Positions 35,558 through 47,199 of a stretch of 64,000 nucleotides of DNA are shown in pieces (within the stretch, counting starts at the first letter, position 1; every line of letters begins with the position of its first letter). The notes below the pieces were generated by a model, which was given only the letters and a program-made list of their open reading frames with translations, was not told where the DNA came from and ran no database searches. Source of the DNA: Jacaranda mimosifolia. Its lineage: Eukaryota > Streptophyta > Magnoliopsida > Lamiales > Bignoniaceae. The stretch is from assembly GCA_018894105.1 (NCBI GenBank), contig CM032121.1, forward strand, positions 25,327,730 through 25,391,729. The letters run 5' to 3'. The position numbers and the translations under genes are program-made.

Positions 35558-36600
35558 AGTTCTGCTCTTATAACTTTTACAAGATAGAAAATCAAGAGGC
35601 ATGTAAACCTCTTATTAATACAACCCTTTTTCAACAACTTGAAACAAATAAAACAAATTTAGAGGCCCATATTCATCCCCATATATTCATCATCCATTCA
35701 ACAATTAAATGAACAATAAATAAGATTTGACATTCAATTCATCAAATTAAATACTTATCTCATAAATAATTAATTAATTGGCAAAAATAAGCATAACTCT
35801 TTATACATCTCATTTTTGCATCTAATTGAAAATTAACTTGAATTTAACTTTAAAAGCAAGTAAATATGTTCAATATTTCTTTGAGCACTTACACAACATT
35901 TGTGCATCAAAATAAGGATGAAATAATCAAGTTTGATAGGCCAAAACACCAAAATAACAAAAGAATAGGTTCTGGAATGACCTTGGTCGGGCCGCTACCC
36001 AACCAGCCAACCGAACATGCAGTAGGTGTGCACGAGGCGTGCCCACAGCCATGCCTAGCTGCTGCCTGGTAGAGTGGCACCCATACCACAAGATGCACCA
36101 ATCAACCGTTTAAGCATCGTTTTGTATTTTTGCCACTCCAAACCATATGGACATCTCCATAACATCATTTCATATAGAGTTTGACAAATTTCCAGATTAT
36201 AAACACCTTTAAAAACTGAAAATTAAAATGCTCAAACATGCTTCAAAAATCAAGTCTAAGTGAGAATCAACATTCTCCAAAAATCTCCAATTAACTCCAA
36301 TCCAATTGGATAAAAAAAATGACCAAAACATCTTAAAACCAAATAAAACATGCTATATCAACATATAAGATTATCCAATGCTAAATCAACATTTAACATT
36401 ATCTAACATGAATCAAAATCATGACAACACATGAATCAACAATTAAAGCATATATTGACTTATCTCAATTTATCACAAATAGAGCCACATGTAAAATTAC
36501 CCAAACACTCAAATTCATCAATTGAATCAAGTATTTGGAGATTAGAATCAATTCATCACATGAATCAATTTACCAAAATCCATATTAAAGCATGACATAG
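35558..36600 (-). other. Leader of copia C, third part
   Basis: It continues the C leader to the primer site. It aligns in reverse with 25834-26860. The short segment 35990-36070 (GGGCCGCTACCC and following) corresponds to the variable GC-richer part seen at 26340-26400 and 1-50 in the other copies. No coding content. Confidence 0.78.
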
Positions 36601-36613
36601 GGCTCCAATACCA
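36601..36613 (-). other. Primer binding site, copia C
   Basis: The minus strand reads TGGTATTGGAGCC, two changes from the tRNA-Met complement, with two bases between it and the LTR end, the same spacing as in B. Confidence 0.75.
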
Positions 36614-37086
36614 CTTGAAAGTAAGAGTAGGATTGAGATCCAAAATATAAAACCAAACATAGGCAAAATGTAATCAATCTACTCCACTCCAAGGATCTAT
36701 TCATGCTCATAATAAGGATTTAGTTCCAAAATATTTTCCTTTTGAAAATCTATTCAAAGACAAGAGGAAAATCTCTCCAAGGAAATCTTATGTAACACCC
36801 CTAGAAATGCATTATTTTGATATTTTATTTAAGTATTATTTTGCAATATTTTACCTAATTTTTATTCAATTTTATTTAAAAGTTTTGTGGGTTACAACGT
36901 AAATATACTTAATTGCACCATTATTTAAAATTGGGAAGGCCAATGTTTAATTTTTATTAGTTAAGTGCGCCAATATAGGGACTAATATAAATCGGTGGCT
37001 AAATTGAACCTAATTAAAATATTTGGACTCAATTGAAGGCTGACCAAAACAATTGGGGGTCACTCTGTGAATAAGGAAAGATTGAT

Positions 37087-37099
37087 TTTATAAATATAG
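37087..37099 (+). promoter_or_regulatory. Candidate TATA box in the solo gypsy LTR
   Basis: TTTATAAATATAG stands about 300 bases inside the LTR and is followed by a pyrimidine-rich stretch (CTCTCTCTCTTT at about 37149). Confidence 0.35.
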
Positions 37100-38795
37100 A
37101 AATTTCAATTTCACCCTCATTTTTCCTTTCTTCCTCACCGAGATACAGTTCTCTCTCTCTTTGGCTATCAACACTGGCAATAGTCTGGAGCAAGAATCAA
37201 AACCAATTATCTTCTTCTTCTAAGCCTCAGAAACACAGCGACACCACGTGCAGTTGGAGATAACTGAAAAACACTAGGAATAAGGTGATTGAAAATTCAG
37301 TCACGGTAGAGCTCGATGGGAGCACATTTTTGGCGACTGTTTGACGAACCCAGGTATGGGTTTTGAACCTTTCAGTTCAAGAATCACGTTAGTGCTTTTA
37401 TAATTCAAAACGAACCACCAACGGTGGCGGAGTTGAGCAAAAACCAGGGCGACATAGTTGGTAACGATGGGACTTTCAAGTTGCAAATAAGCTTTGATTC
37501 GATGGCAATTAGAGAAATTGATTTGGGGGTTGGATTCCTCTCACTAAAATGCATCTTCTGGTGGTGGTGGTGACTACCTCTGGCGGCGGTGAAGAGATAG
37601 TTTATTTGTCTCATCGCAAGGATCACATTTATTTTGGTTGATCATGAAAATTCCTTTTTCGATATCAAGGAATTTGGGTAAATGGTTGAAATTAGGTTAA
37701 TTTATTATTGTACGGATATATATACATGCATTCATCTTTAGTACATTGTAAAAAATCAAAAAATGAGTGGATCGATCGAAAAATACAGCCATACATAAGA
37801 AATAAAACATGCATGCATGTTACTTAAGCCTAGTGAACCCAGAATTGTATTATTTCATGTGAACCATGGATTAATTAGTTAATTAGGTTATGAAAACCCT
37901 AATTTTTGTAAAAGTGATCGAAGCCACAAACTTGGATTTTTTTAATGATCGTTGAGTTATTATAATCGATATGGTGCAACGTTATAACGTTTATTATGCA
38001 ATTTAGGGATTTGACTATATTATCTTTATCAGTATGAGTATGAATTCCGAATATATTTTTGTAATAACGATGACCATAGTCTATTTTGTAGCGATAGTAC
38101 CGAACCAAAACCCCAAAATTTTTGTAGTAGCCGAGTAACTATTGATTTTAGGTTATAGTCGTATAACTATAATTATAGGGTTGAATGAGGTTTTGACAAT
38201 GAACCTACCTTTTGATTAGGTGCTGAGGAGTTAGACCCTATAGAGCAGTAAGCCTTGATTTGCATTTGCTAAGGTTATTGAGGTGAGGATCCACCGATCT
38301 GGTGCTTGTTTGTGTAAAGTAATTTTACTATGTTTGAACCCTGTGAGGTTCCATCGATCTGATATTTGTCTTGATTATCGTTATCGTTGTTGTTCGTTGA
38401 TTGATCTAATATCTAACTTGCTTATTAGTTATTATTGCTTTCTGAACCCTGTGAAGTTCCATTGACTTGCTAATCGTTCATTGAATACGTGAATCGTTGA
38501 ACTTGTGAATTGTATCCGTTGTTAAATCGTGCAAAGCATTTTGAATCAATTGATTGCTTATGTTCTGGTTCCATGACCATTTCATTATTTCATAGGTTAT
38601 CATTCAGATGGATTCCATATCATGTATTATTGTTTAGCTGTGTTGGCTTCAATGATTGATTTCGTTTATTGTTGTTCGCCGTGATGGCTTATTTGAAATC
38701 ATTTTATGATGTTTATTGTCCTGCCATGTTGGCAATTGATTACTTGATCGAACTAAAAGATAATTGTATAGGAGAATTGATAGGCTGAGTGCCTT

Positions 38796-38919
38796 GCCAA
38801 GCTATCATGCTTGAGCCATCATTAATGCCAAGCTGTCATGCTTGAGCCATCGTTATTGCCAAGCTATCATGCTTGAGCCAGTATTATTGCTGAGCTATCA
38901 TGCTAGAGCCAGTGCTACT
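38796..38919 (+). repeat. 31-base tandem repeat, four units
   Basis: Units start at 38796, 38827, 38858 and 38889. Each has the core GCCAAGCTATCATGCTTGAG followed by a variable CCATC/CCAGT tail; the fourth is the most diverged. It lies inside the solo gypsy LTR. Confidence 0.85.
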
Positions 38920-40127
38920 ATCGAAATGATGTGATTGAACTATTTGAATCGTTATGGCGGAATAAAGGTATTCTGATATACATGCTACGCTTGTTTCACT
39001 TGATTTGCATATGTTGTATGAGTTTGTTATTCTTGAATTGTACTCTACTCATGGAGCAATAAGGCTAGAGTGATTTTCCAATCTAGATCGGGTTGACGTC
39101 CCTGGACAAATAAGTCGTCTGTATTTCCTCCTGAATTGTGATTGGTTGAGATGCTCTATACCTCCCGATCAGCATCGATCAAGAAGATCCCAGGCCTTTT
39201 GAGCCCACAATTACAGCTCCCATCCTAGCATTTGCTAGTAGTTTGATATCCCTTATTGTTCAAATCCTGGTATGATCGTGTTCTCTTGTACTATCCTATC
39301 AGTAATTACTTCTGTTGAATCTCTGACTCTATGATAGATCGTATATTACTTTACATTGTTCCTCACTGAGTCCTTAGACTCACCCTCATGTATTATTCAT
39401 TTTCTCTCCAGATAGGTGTGAGATAGGGAACAATGATGGATGGCAGATCGTAGGAATTATCTGTGTTAGCGTTGAATGAATATATGCATATATATGAATT
39501 CACCTTAGGTTGATTTGGTTTTAGAGATATTGCAATATGTCATAATGAGCTTAAGACTTATAGTATGTATGAATTATGTTACTGGTGATGATATTTTGGT
39601 TTCTGAATATTGATGGGATGTTAGCATGACTTGTGGCACTCTGATATATTGGTATTAAGTTGAAGCATGTGATGAAATTTTGAAAATTTTTAGAAATTTT
39701 GGTTTAGAAATTTTGAAAATTTTTATGGGCCTATCAGATATAATCTTGCATATTAAGGACTGAACTGAGTAGCATCCTGGCTTGTGGACTGTCCCGAGTG
39801 GGTGCTACATCTTCAATGGAGGACCGCGCACAATAGAAGAAGCCAACAGTTGACCATCTTCCATAACTCCAAAAATCCTAAAAATTGGCAGAGAACTCCA
39901 CGCACAACTAGGTCGAATCTGCCAAAATTTCATCCAAATCAGAACCTCCTAGGTCCTCCAAATCTGCCACCAAATCTGCCGGACGGCAATGGCTCACCAA
40001 GGAACTCTTATTCCCCCAAGTGTTGGACCTCTAATGAACAAGTCCATACACCCAAAGTAGCTCTAGATCAGCCTCAAATCTGCTAGATGAGATGAGGATG
40101 AATATGAGGGAATAGCTTTTGGAGAGG

Positions 40128-40128
40128 A

Positions 40129-40171
<43 letters not shown>
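40128..40171 (+). repeat. (TA)n(GA)n microsatellite
   Basis: About ten TA units run straight into about eleven GA units. Confidence 0.9.
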
Positions 40172-40268
40172 ATTTAGTGTGTGTGAATCTTCAACACATG
40201 AATAACACACAATAGGAGGGAAAGGAAAGAATCACCTGAAAGACCATCACATGGCCGGCCACTAGGGG

Positions 40269-40310
40269 TATTTATATAGAGGAAAGTGTGATGAAAGTTG
40301 GCATCACACC
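40269..40310 (-). promoter_or_regulatory. LTR core promoter with inverted repeat, copia C 5' LTR
   Basis: On the minus strand: GGTGTGATGCC and TCATCACACT arms, then the TATA box CTATATAAATA. This would be the promoter driving element C. Confidence 0.55.
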
Positions 40311-41790
40311 TCCCATGTTTAGTTGGCCGACTTGCCAACTTGCATGTGAATGTGAATTTCACATGCATTTGTATTTAATTAGCATCTATTTCTCATCTTA
40401 TGAAATAATGCAAATGAACTCTAAATTAAATTCAAATGAACTCCTTCGTTTGATTTCCCTCCAAAATCCAAATTCTCATTTTAATTAAATTAACTCTTTA
40501 ATTTAATTAATTAAATTGACTTAACTCCTTAAGTCAATTAACTTAACTCTTTATGTTAATTAGTGTTAACTTGACTAATTAATTGTCACATTGCACCAAT
40601 TAAATTAACTCCTTAATTTAATTGATCTAATTTAACTCCTTAAATTATTTTAATTAATTTAACAATTAAATTAATCAAGCCAAGATGACCAATAAAATAG
40701 TCAACCGATTTTCTCTTCAAAAACGCCTAGGTTGATTTTTCTAACTCCTTAGAAAATTCCTCCCATCAAGTAAGAACCACCTTTAGGCTTTTGTATGTGA
40801 TCCATTAAGTTCATTCATTCATTGGACATGGGCTCACAACTCATTGTGATATTTTGAATATTGAAATATTCGCATTAGTTTAAACTCCGTGAAACTAATA
40901 ACTCTTTCAACTAATCTCCATTAATCGAAGATTGCCCAATCTCCATAGTCGATGCCTAGCAACAAACCTATGGAGCCCAACTAATTGGATGAATTAATAT
41001 GTCTCAATAAACTGTTCTAGCTCTATGCTTACCATGCAAATACAATTATTCCATCTCCTATCTCCTGAAAGAGGCCTTGGGCAAGATATTTGTCGACTCC
41101 CTAATTGCCTTGATAACTATGTTTCTACTTTTCAATGTTCGATTCTCCTTTATGACCTCATCTTTTGAAAATTCCTTTTTCAAATGTCATACTACCTTGT
41201 GCAAGGATTTCTTGGAATCAATCATTATAGAATACATAGGAGATATATACATCCTTCACAAGGAGATAGATCCCATCTTGGATCTCACAAACCTCCATGT
41301 CTAAGTGGCTCATATCCAATCTTAATCACGAATGACCCGCTATGTGGTCGGAGAAGAATCAAAGTATGAGGACCTAAATTACCATGGATCTTCAGGTCAA
41401 AGGATTAATTATATATACTAGTGTAAGCTAGAGAATACCAACTTGCCACTCTGGCTATCTAGTGGATTCTCCGGGTGAGTCTTCAGTGAATTTGTTCTCT
41501 AACAAGCACCTACTAACATGCATCTATGTTTAACATAGATTGCTCATGAAACAGAGCAATATCCAACTCCTTGGAGTATGCATCGTTAGTGCAAGTTTAT
41601 CCGAATCTTAGATGCTCTGACTTATAAGATTCTATGACTTAGAATATTTAAAATCATGACCATAGAGACTTGTTTCATGATCACCATCATATGTGTGACT
41701 AAGTCCCATCGTCTTGTGTGATTTAGGGGCTTCAACCAAATGCCAATGAAGTAAAATAAGCACAAGATAAAGATGGTCATTTAATTAGAA

Positions 41791-42858
41791 AGGTAAATAG
41801 CAGACAACCCCCTAACATGTCATATGCACTTTGCCCCCCAACCATTGCAAGTGTGGGGAACAATTATCCAACCTTAGATAAATATGCTTAAATACCCCCC
41901 TCGTTCCATTTTTCAGCAGAATATTATGCCGGAGATGCTGAAATACTTTGAGTATATTGCACTTTACCTCCTCAACTTTAACAAAATGTGTATTTAACAA
42001 CCCAATCATTCTAAAATATCACACTTTTATCATTAAATTTTTATTTTGTATATAATAAAGTGAAATATTTTATAAAACATATTATCACACACTAATAAAT
42101 TATCAATATATGGAAAGTTAAATTAGTTTGAGCTATCATATAATTGTAAATTAATTTTATATTATATTTTACTTGGTTTATATACATGAGATGATTAAAA
42201 CTAATTTTAAAATTATTTCCTAATTGATTTTTATATCAATATAATATTATGCATATTTGTTAGCAAATGGTATTTAAATAGAGTAATAAATGAGAGAGAT
42301 AATGTTGATATTAAGATATACACTATTTGCTATTATTATTCATCCGACTATATCTTATTCTTATTCAAATTAAAATCCTAAACCACTTATACTCTTAATT
42401 AAACAAATAAGCACAAATTTATAAGCACTCCATAACGATCGTTTGGTAATAGAACCCTAAAATTATTTTAACTATTTTACACACATTAATTTAGAAAAAT
42501 TTTAACCATTAAATTGGTTTATACATTTGAAATTACTCAAATTGACTGAACATGTGATATATTGATAATTTCCTAATATATGGTAACAATTTTTGGCAAA
42601 ATATTTTACTTTATTCCACCAAAATAAGAATTTAATGCTAAGGATAACATTTTGAAGTGCTTTAGGTGGCTAAATGTAAATTTTTTAAAACATCAGGGGG
42701 CAAAGTGCAACAACTTTAGAATATATTGTCGAAAAATTGAACGAGGGAGTATTCAAGCATATTTATCAAAGGTTGGGTAATCGTTTCGCACACTTACAAC
42801 AATTGGGGGGCAAAGTGAAAATGACCCTATACGTTGAGTGATTGTCTGTTATTTACCC
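41791..42858. mobile_element. Mutator-like (MULE) non-autonomous element with long TIRs
   Basis: The left end AGGTAAATAGCAGACAA and the right end, reverse complemented, GGGTAAATAACAGACAA begin inverted repeats that stay recognisable for about 150-200 bases (shared CACTTTGCCCCCCAA, CCAACCTT, GATAAATATGCTT). Flanks TAATTAGAA (41782-41790) and TAATAAGAA (42859-42867) are a 9-base target repeat with one difference, the length made by Mutator-type transposases. The interior is AT-rich and non-coding. It sits in the 5' LTR of C. Confidence 0.82.
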
Positions 42859-43340
42859 TAATAAGAATATCATTCAATCAAAATTGTATCACAAGTGAAA
42901 TAGATTTTACATGCGAATCTAATTAGCTGTGTGGCACTATTCCAACAATTGTAAGTTTAATTTTGCATTAATTTTTAAAATTATTTTGGATCCTTGCAAT
43001 ATTACTCTCTTCACATCTTTCTTAACTTAAATGGTCCAAATGTTTTGGAACAACCTTGGATGTCATTAGTCATGTGTTCGAAGAAAACTAAAGTTAAGCA
43101 ACCTAAATTGTAGAATTTGATCGGGCATTTAAAGTAGCAAATTTGGAATTTATGTGACAAATATAGCTCAATAGGAAGATTAGAGAAAACAAAAGATGGA
43201 AATGGGCCACCTATCATACAACAACCCTTTTAGACAAACTAATGCACTCATTTCTTTTTATTGTCTTTACAGAAGTAAACTTTTGGTGGTATAAGTTATG
43301 ACATATTAGCCATAAATTTTATTTTTAGGTTCATTGTTCA

Positions 43341-43568
43341 GTTTTTCTGTTGAGTATTATGGACCAAAATGAAGTTGAGGCTAAGGAAATTATTTAAAAA
43401 ATATGGACCCTAACACAAAGGTTAGTGGACAAATGTTGGGAAAAAAACTACTATGAAGTTCACATAAATGTGGCAGTGAAAGGAGATAAGGATTTAGTGA
43501 AACTGCACATGCACTTTAATACTATTTGTAATGCTCAAGGGGTATCTGTTGCTTGGCCAATACCTTTG
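43341..43568 (+). pseudogene. Exon remnant of a CACTA transposase-associated protein
   Basis: From ATG at 43359 the frame reads MDQNEVEAKEII, one TAA, then about 58 open residues with YYEVHINVAVKGDKDLVKLH and ending GVSVAWPIPLV, directly at a splice-donor-like G/GTAAGT (43568-43574). The hydrophobic beta pattern ending in V-A-W-P-x-x-L-V is typical of the carboxyl region of plant CACTA (Ptta/En-Spm) proteins; that comparison is from memory. Upstream, about 43060-43230, broken frames give SKKTKVKQPKL, possibly the preceding exon. Neighbouring CACTA-type terminal repeats support the call. A diverged host gene fragment is the alternative. Confidence 0.45.
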
Positions 43569-43574
43569 GTAAGT

Positions 43575-45000
43575 CTTTTTAATTTTGAAACTTAGATATA
43601 AGTGATTTTTATTTTAAAGTCAACAAGAAATTTCTATTATATTTTTAGTTTGTTTTACTTTTTGGCTCTACTTAGAATAAGTTGCAATATATACAATTTT
43701 CTCATGGAATACTTGGGATTGTTGGAGACTTGAGAATAACGACTTGAAATTTTTATATTTGTTACTTATAGTATCATTAGCCTATTACATTGTACAATTC
43801 CGATGTTGATCTTCTTTCATATTCTTAGGCTAATATTAATGTGATTGCTTGACAAATACTATCTATTGAACTATTATGATTAAGAAAGTTGGGGCATATT
43901 TAAATGGTCTTAAATTTCATTTTTTTTATTGAGATAATTATTTTAAGTTATTTTTGTGACATGTTTAACCATTGATTTATTTTATTTTATTTTTCCCTTT
44001 GTATAAAGGTGATTTGAGATGATAGCAATTAATATGATGAAGTTGGATTACAGATAAAAGTGTACCTGAGGCTTTATTTCACTTGTCCATCTTAGACTAT
44101 GATGTTATTTTTTCTAGCATAGAGGATTATTATGTCTAGTGCTAGATCAATTACTTTTGGTGGTATTTTAAACTGGCATCATTTGATTAGTAGTTCACAT
44201 TTGGATAAAATGAATGTTTCAGCATTTACTGGATTCTTTAGATTTGTGTTTCAATTAAAGATGCAAAGAATATAGTTTTGGTGTTTAAAATGAATTATAT
44301 TCTCTGGTTAAGAAATTGATTTTGTATATATAGAATGTTGGTGAATTGTAGCAACTGACACATGTTGCCCACGCTTTCATTACACTCAAAAAGTGCAGCA
44401 ACAAACATGCAAAATTTGCTAGTAAAACTAAGGATTGGAACAATATATGTCTATAACTACACTTTATTATTTTTGTGTAACAATAAATACCTATTGTTAC
44501 TCTTAATTATGAGGTAACATTTGTATTACAAAGAAGTGTAGGTATATGTGCTTAGTATTACAGGTCAACCTCTGGTAAAATGTTTGCAACATTAGAAACT
44601 AAAATAATATTCAGCATTACACTTTCAAGTGTAACTAATTTTAGTTTTGTTAACAAACAAAAATGTGGCGATTTCTGGTTTAGATTATTGTTAAGAAGTG
44701 TAATATTATATGTCTAGCTCCATATTTTGAAATGTAAGTAATTCTCATTCCGTTTACAAATTAAAATGTGGTAATTTCTCTTTTATACACCTAGCATGAC
44801 GATTTGATTTCGTAGGATTAAGCTGAAGTGTGATGTAAGATTCATATCCTTACATTTGCATGAAAGACTGTAACTTTTACAAACACCACACTTGTAAGCG
44901 TGATGTGCTTAGACCACAGTAGATGGTGCCATACTAATAAGAACTGTGAAATATTCTTAAGTATGGCAATAGGCTATTTGTTACCACACATTGAAATGTG
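43575..45000. other. AT-rich intron and subterminal region of the CACTA fragment
   Basis: No coding sequence is recognisable. From about 44330 short repeats recur on both strands (GTGTAACTAA, AAGTGTAAT, ACCACACTT, AATGTGGTAA), the usual subterminal pattern of CACTA elements. Confidence 0.45.
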
Positions 45001-45025
45001 GTTATATCTTTTTTTTGTTGTACAC

Positions 45026-45241
45026 CGTCCAACTTCGTTTCTTTGACTTCTTAACTTGTTATTCTCTTCCTTAGCCCATTCTTGATGCATCTCTTCAACA
45101 AATGACTTATCCAAATTTGCAAAGCCATATTTCTGCCTCTTTGGTCTTGCACACTTACTTTTGTGATAAGTCCTATTGGCATGTTCTGAACTCCATTTTG
45201 CCCTCCATCGCCAAAATGACCATCTTGCCCTCTAATGCTCT
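45026..45241 (-). repeat. Gypsy LTR fragment (family of element G)
   Basis: It matches 14900-15118: TCCAACTTCGTTTCTTTGAC, TTCTTGATGCATCTCTTCAA, and the end CCCTCTAATGCTCTA. The left part was removed or displaced by the CACTA element, which inserted inside it. Confidence 0.7.
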
Positions 45242-45245
45242 AATG

Positions 45246-45902
45246 ATGTGGAACCCTAAGGATATATCGATCCCAAAACTCCAAACGTACAAATTGATAT
45301 TGCACAGACCCTAGAACCTTCCCTATTGAACCCCTAAGATACTTGATCTTCGAAACGCAAATAATTGGGAATTAAAAATCAAAAGTTGAATAAATACTAA
45401 AAGGAATTAGTACATTAAAATAATCTACTCAATTTTTTGATACAACAAGCAAAGTAATAATTTTTCTTGAGAGAAAAAAGCAGAAGAATAAAACTGAATT
45501 CATCAAATCTGGTCATACACATTGGGGAGAGAATATTTAGACTAGGACTATGAAAAATAGTCCAAGCCCAAATCTAATTAGGAATAAGATTTTAACTGGT
45601 CAAAACTTCTTCTTTTCTCCATAAATTCCACAAGTTTGAGCTTTCTTTTAACACTTTTCTTAGGCCTTTTCAAGCCCTACACGCCAAGCAGAAAGTGTGG
45701 GTTGTTTTGACTTCTTGACGTGTTCTTCTCTTACTTCAATTAGCATATTCTTGATGAATCTCTTCAATAAATGATTTAGCCAAATTTACAAAGCCATCTT
45801 TCAGCCTCTTTTCTTTTGCTCTTATGATAAGTTCCACTGGCATATTGCAATCTCCATTTTTCCCTCCATCGCCGAAATGACCGTCTTGCCATTCAGTGCT
45901 CA
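45246..45902 (-). repeat. Second gypsy LTR copy abutting the first
   Basis: From TGTGGAACCCTAAGG to CAGTGCTCA, 657 bases, similar over its whole length to 14420-15118. Only about 4 bases (ATGA) separate it from the preceding LTR end. There is no primer site at its left, so it is not the 5' LTR of an element extending left. Confidence 0.72.
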
Positions 45903-46243
45903 TGTCAATAGGCTAAGCTAGAATTGACCCAACATGAGCCTTTACACTTCTGTCACCCCCAAAATGCCAAGAAAGGGTCCTCAAACACCCTCAATTGTCA
46001 CCTATCCTAGACAAAGGTCGAGTATAATTGGAAGCTTGTTCTTGGTGACACTTTTCCTAGCTTGAAAAATATCAATATCAACTTTCTTTCATGCAACAAA
46101 ACCTGAAAATATGAGATCAGAGACTAGCAAAAATAATTGAAGTATCACCATAAAGGCAAAATAAAGTTAGGATGAGGAGGAAGAGTGAACCAAATAAGGA
46201 AGTAAAATATGTATGCAGTAAATTACTCCTCAGAAGGCATACT
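45903..46243. other. Unassigned stretch of 341 bases
   Basis: No ORF and no copy elsewhere in the window. The minus strand is G-rich near 45950 (TTTTGGGGGTGACA), as a gypsy polypurine tract could be, which would make it the 3' untranslated end of a minus-strand gypsy element. This is a guess. Confidence 0.3.
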
Positions 46244-46720
46244 ATTATGGTAGTGCCAATAAGTTAATAATATTAGTATGTAAACTACTCTTGTAAAACT
46301 TTCTTATTTAATAAATATATGATTCATTGCCCATCTTCATCTTATGGCTATTATATTGTTACTTGAACAATGCATTTGGTTGAAACCCTTAGATCATGTA
46401 CGGCTACAAGATATGTCACGTATATGATGGCGATCATGAAATATGTCTCTTTGGTCTTGATCATAAAATAATTTAAAATCGTAGATCTTTCGAGATAGGA
46501 CATAGATAAATTTGAATAGATTTGCACTAAGATACACACTTCAATAGTTTGAGGATACCCCATTTCACAGGCAATTGATGTAGAGGCATTAGTGCACAAG
46601 GTGCATGCTTATTGAAGAACAAGTTCACTAAATAGCTCTAGTTTGAGAAACCCGTGAGGAAGCCATGGTGGTACATTGATAATGGATATTCTCATACTTA
46701 TGATAGGTATATAGTTAACA
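46244..46720 (+). repeat. Diverged copia LTR, left piece
   Basis: It begins TATTATGGTAGTGCC, an altered TGTTGGAATAGTGCC, and follows the family LTR in order (GCATTTGGTTGAAACCC, GTGCATGCTT..GAAGAACAAG, ACTTATGATAGG) with much more divergence than other copies. It is interrupted at 46721 by a CACTA-type terminus; the LTR text resumes at 57130. Confidence 0.68.
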
Positions 46721-46739
46721 CACTACAACAAATTACACT

Positions 46740-47170
46740 TTTAGTAACGAAAAAATTTGTTACTATACCTAAAATATTGGTAACAAATTTTTCGTTACCA
46801 AAGTTTAGTACCCTAAAGCCCGTCGCAAAAAGTATTAGTAACGAAATTTATGGTTCATTACGATTGATGGCCTAATGGCGACAAAATGTATCGATACAAA
46901 AAGTTTCAAATTAGTGACAAAACAATGTTAGTTACAATAGATTTCTTTAGCGTAACGAAATACTTAGTTACCAAAACATTGGCAATTTTGTTGCATTTTA
47001 TTTTTTCGTTACCAATGCATAATATAATGATTTTATTTATTTAATTAAGTATAGTTACTAATTGTTTATGTGACAAAATATTTGGTTACAAATACTTAAA
47101 TAAAATTTTAATTCAAAATTAAGTATTTCGTTACTAATGGAATAAATAACTAAAAGTTTTGCTACTAAAT
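46740..47170. repeat. CACTA subterminal repeats, left
   Basis: About twenty copies of GTAACGAAA, TTTGTTAC or close variants occur on both strands. Confidence 0.65.
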
Positions 47171-47199
47171 GTATGTACATAGGCTCCTGTTTAGGCTAG

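Larger units (their letters stand above)
36791..39809 (+). repeat. Solo LTR, probably Ty3/gypsy, inserted in the 5' LTR of C
   Basis: It runs from TGTAACACCCCTAG to GGGTGCTACA, near-perfect inverted ends of the TGTAACACCC class common in plant gypsy LTRs. Flanks TCTTA (36786-36790) and TCTTC (39810-39814) match 4 of 5. The C LTR is continuous once it is removed. Length is 3019 bases and there is no pol-like ORF. A TATA-like TTTATAAATATAG lies at 37087-37099 and a 31-base tandem repeat at 38796-38919. Gypsy assignment is by terminus and length, not by coding sequence. Confidence 0.75.
15119..42947 (-). mobile_element. Ty1/copia element C, host of the central nest
   Basis: Read right to left: 5' LTR (36616-42947, split by two insertions), primer site (36601-36613), leader (35558-36600, 32822-33446, 22879-23682), gag, protease, integrase, RT, part of RNase H (17176-22878, split by a solo LTR) and 3' LTR (15119-17175). 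Four independent insertions sit inside: a solo LTR at 18247, element B at 23683, a solo LTR at 33447 and, within the 5' LTR, a gypsy solo LTR and a Mutator-like element. Removing them gives about 10 kb of element. The extreme end of the 3' LTR is lost at the junction with G. Confidence 0.85.
36616..42947 (-). repeat. 5' LTR of copia C, split by two insertions
   Basis: LTR sequence occupies 36616-36790, 39810-41790 and 42868-42947, about 2.2 kb in total. The first break is a gypsy-type solo LTR, the second a Mutator-like element; both leave recognisable target repeats. The LTR ends GGCACTATTCCAACA at 42947. A (TA)n(GA)n microsatellite lies at about 40128-40171 within the transcribed part. Confidence 0.85.
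42953..45025 (+). mobile_element. 3' part of a CACTA (En/Spm-type) transposon
   Basis: The interval ends near 45025. The reverse complement of the end reads TACAACAAAAAAAAGATATA and then ACCACATTT, close to the usual CACTACAACAAAAAA terminus with a mutated tip. Upstream lie subterminal ACATTT/AATGTGG repeats, and a transposase-like exon is at 43341-43568. The left part was displaced or lost when copia C inserted at 42947 (candidate target base run ATTGT at 42948-42952). Confidence 0.6.

Noticed and set aside
38796..38919. Regular 31-base repeats resembling a CRISPR array.
   Set aside because: The units are directly adjacent without unique spacers and lie in a plant LTR. This is an ordinary tandem repeat.
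36791..39809. A host gene, suggested by several ORFs of 60-75 codons and a non-repetitive look.
   Set aside because: TGTAACACCC / GGGTGCTACA ends, a near-matching 5-base target repeat and clean restoration of the C LTR identify it as a solo LTR. The ORFs are short and on both strands.
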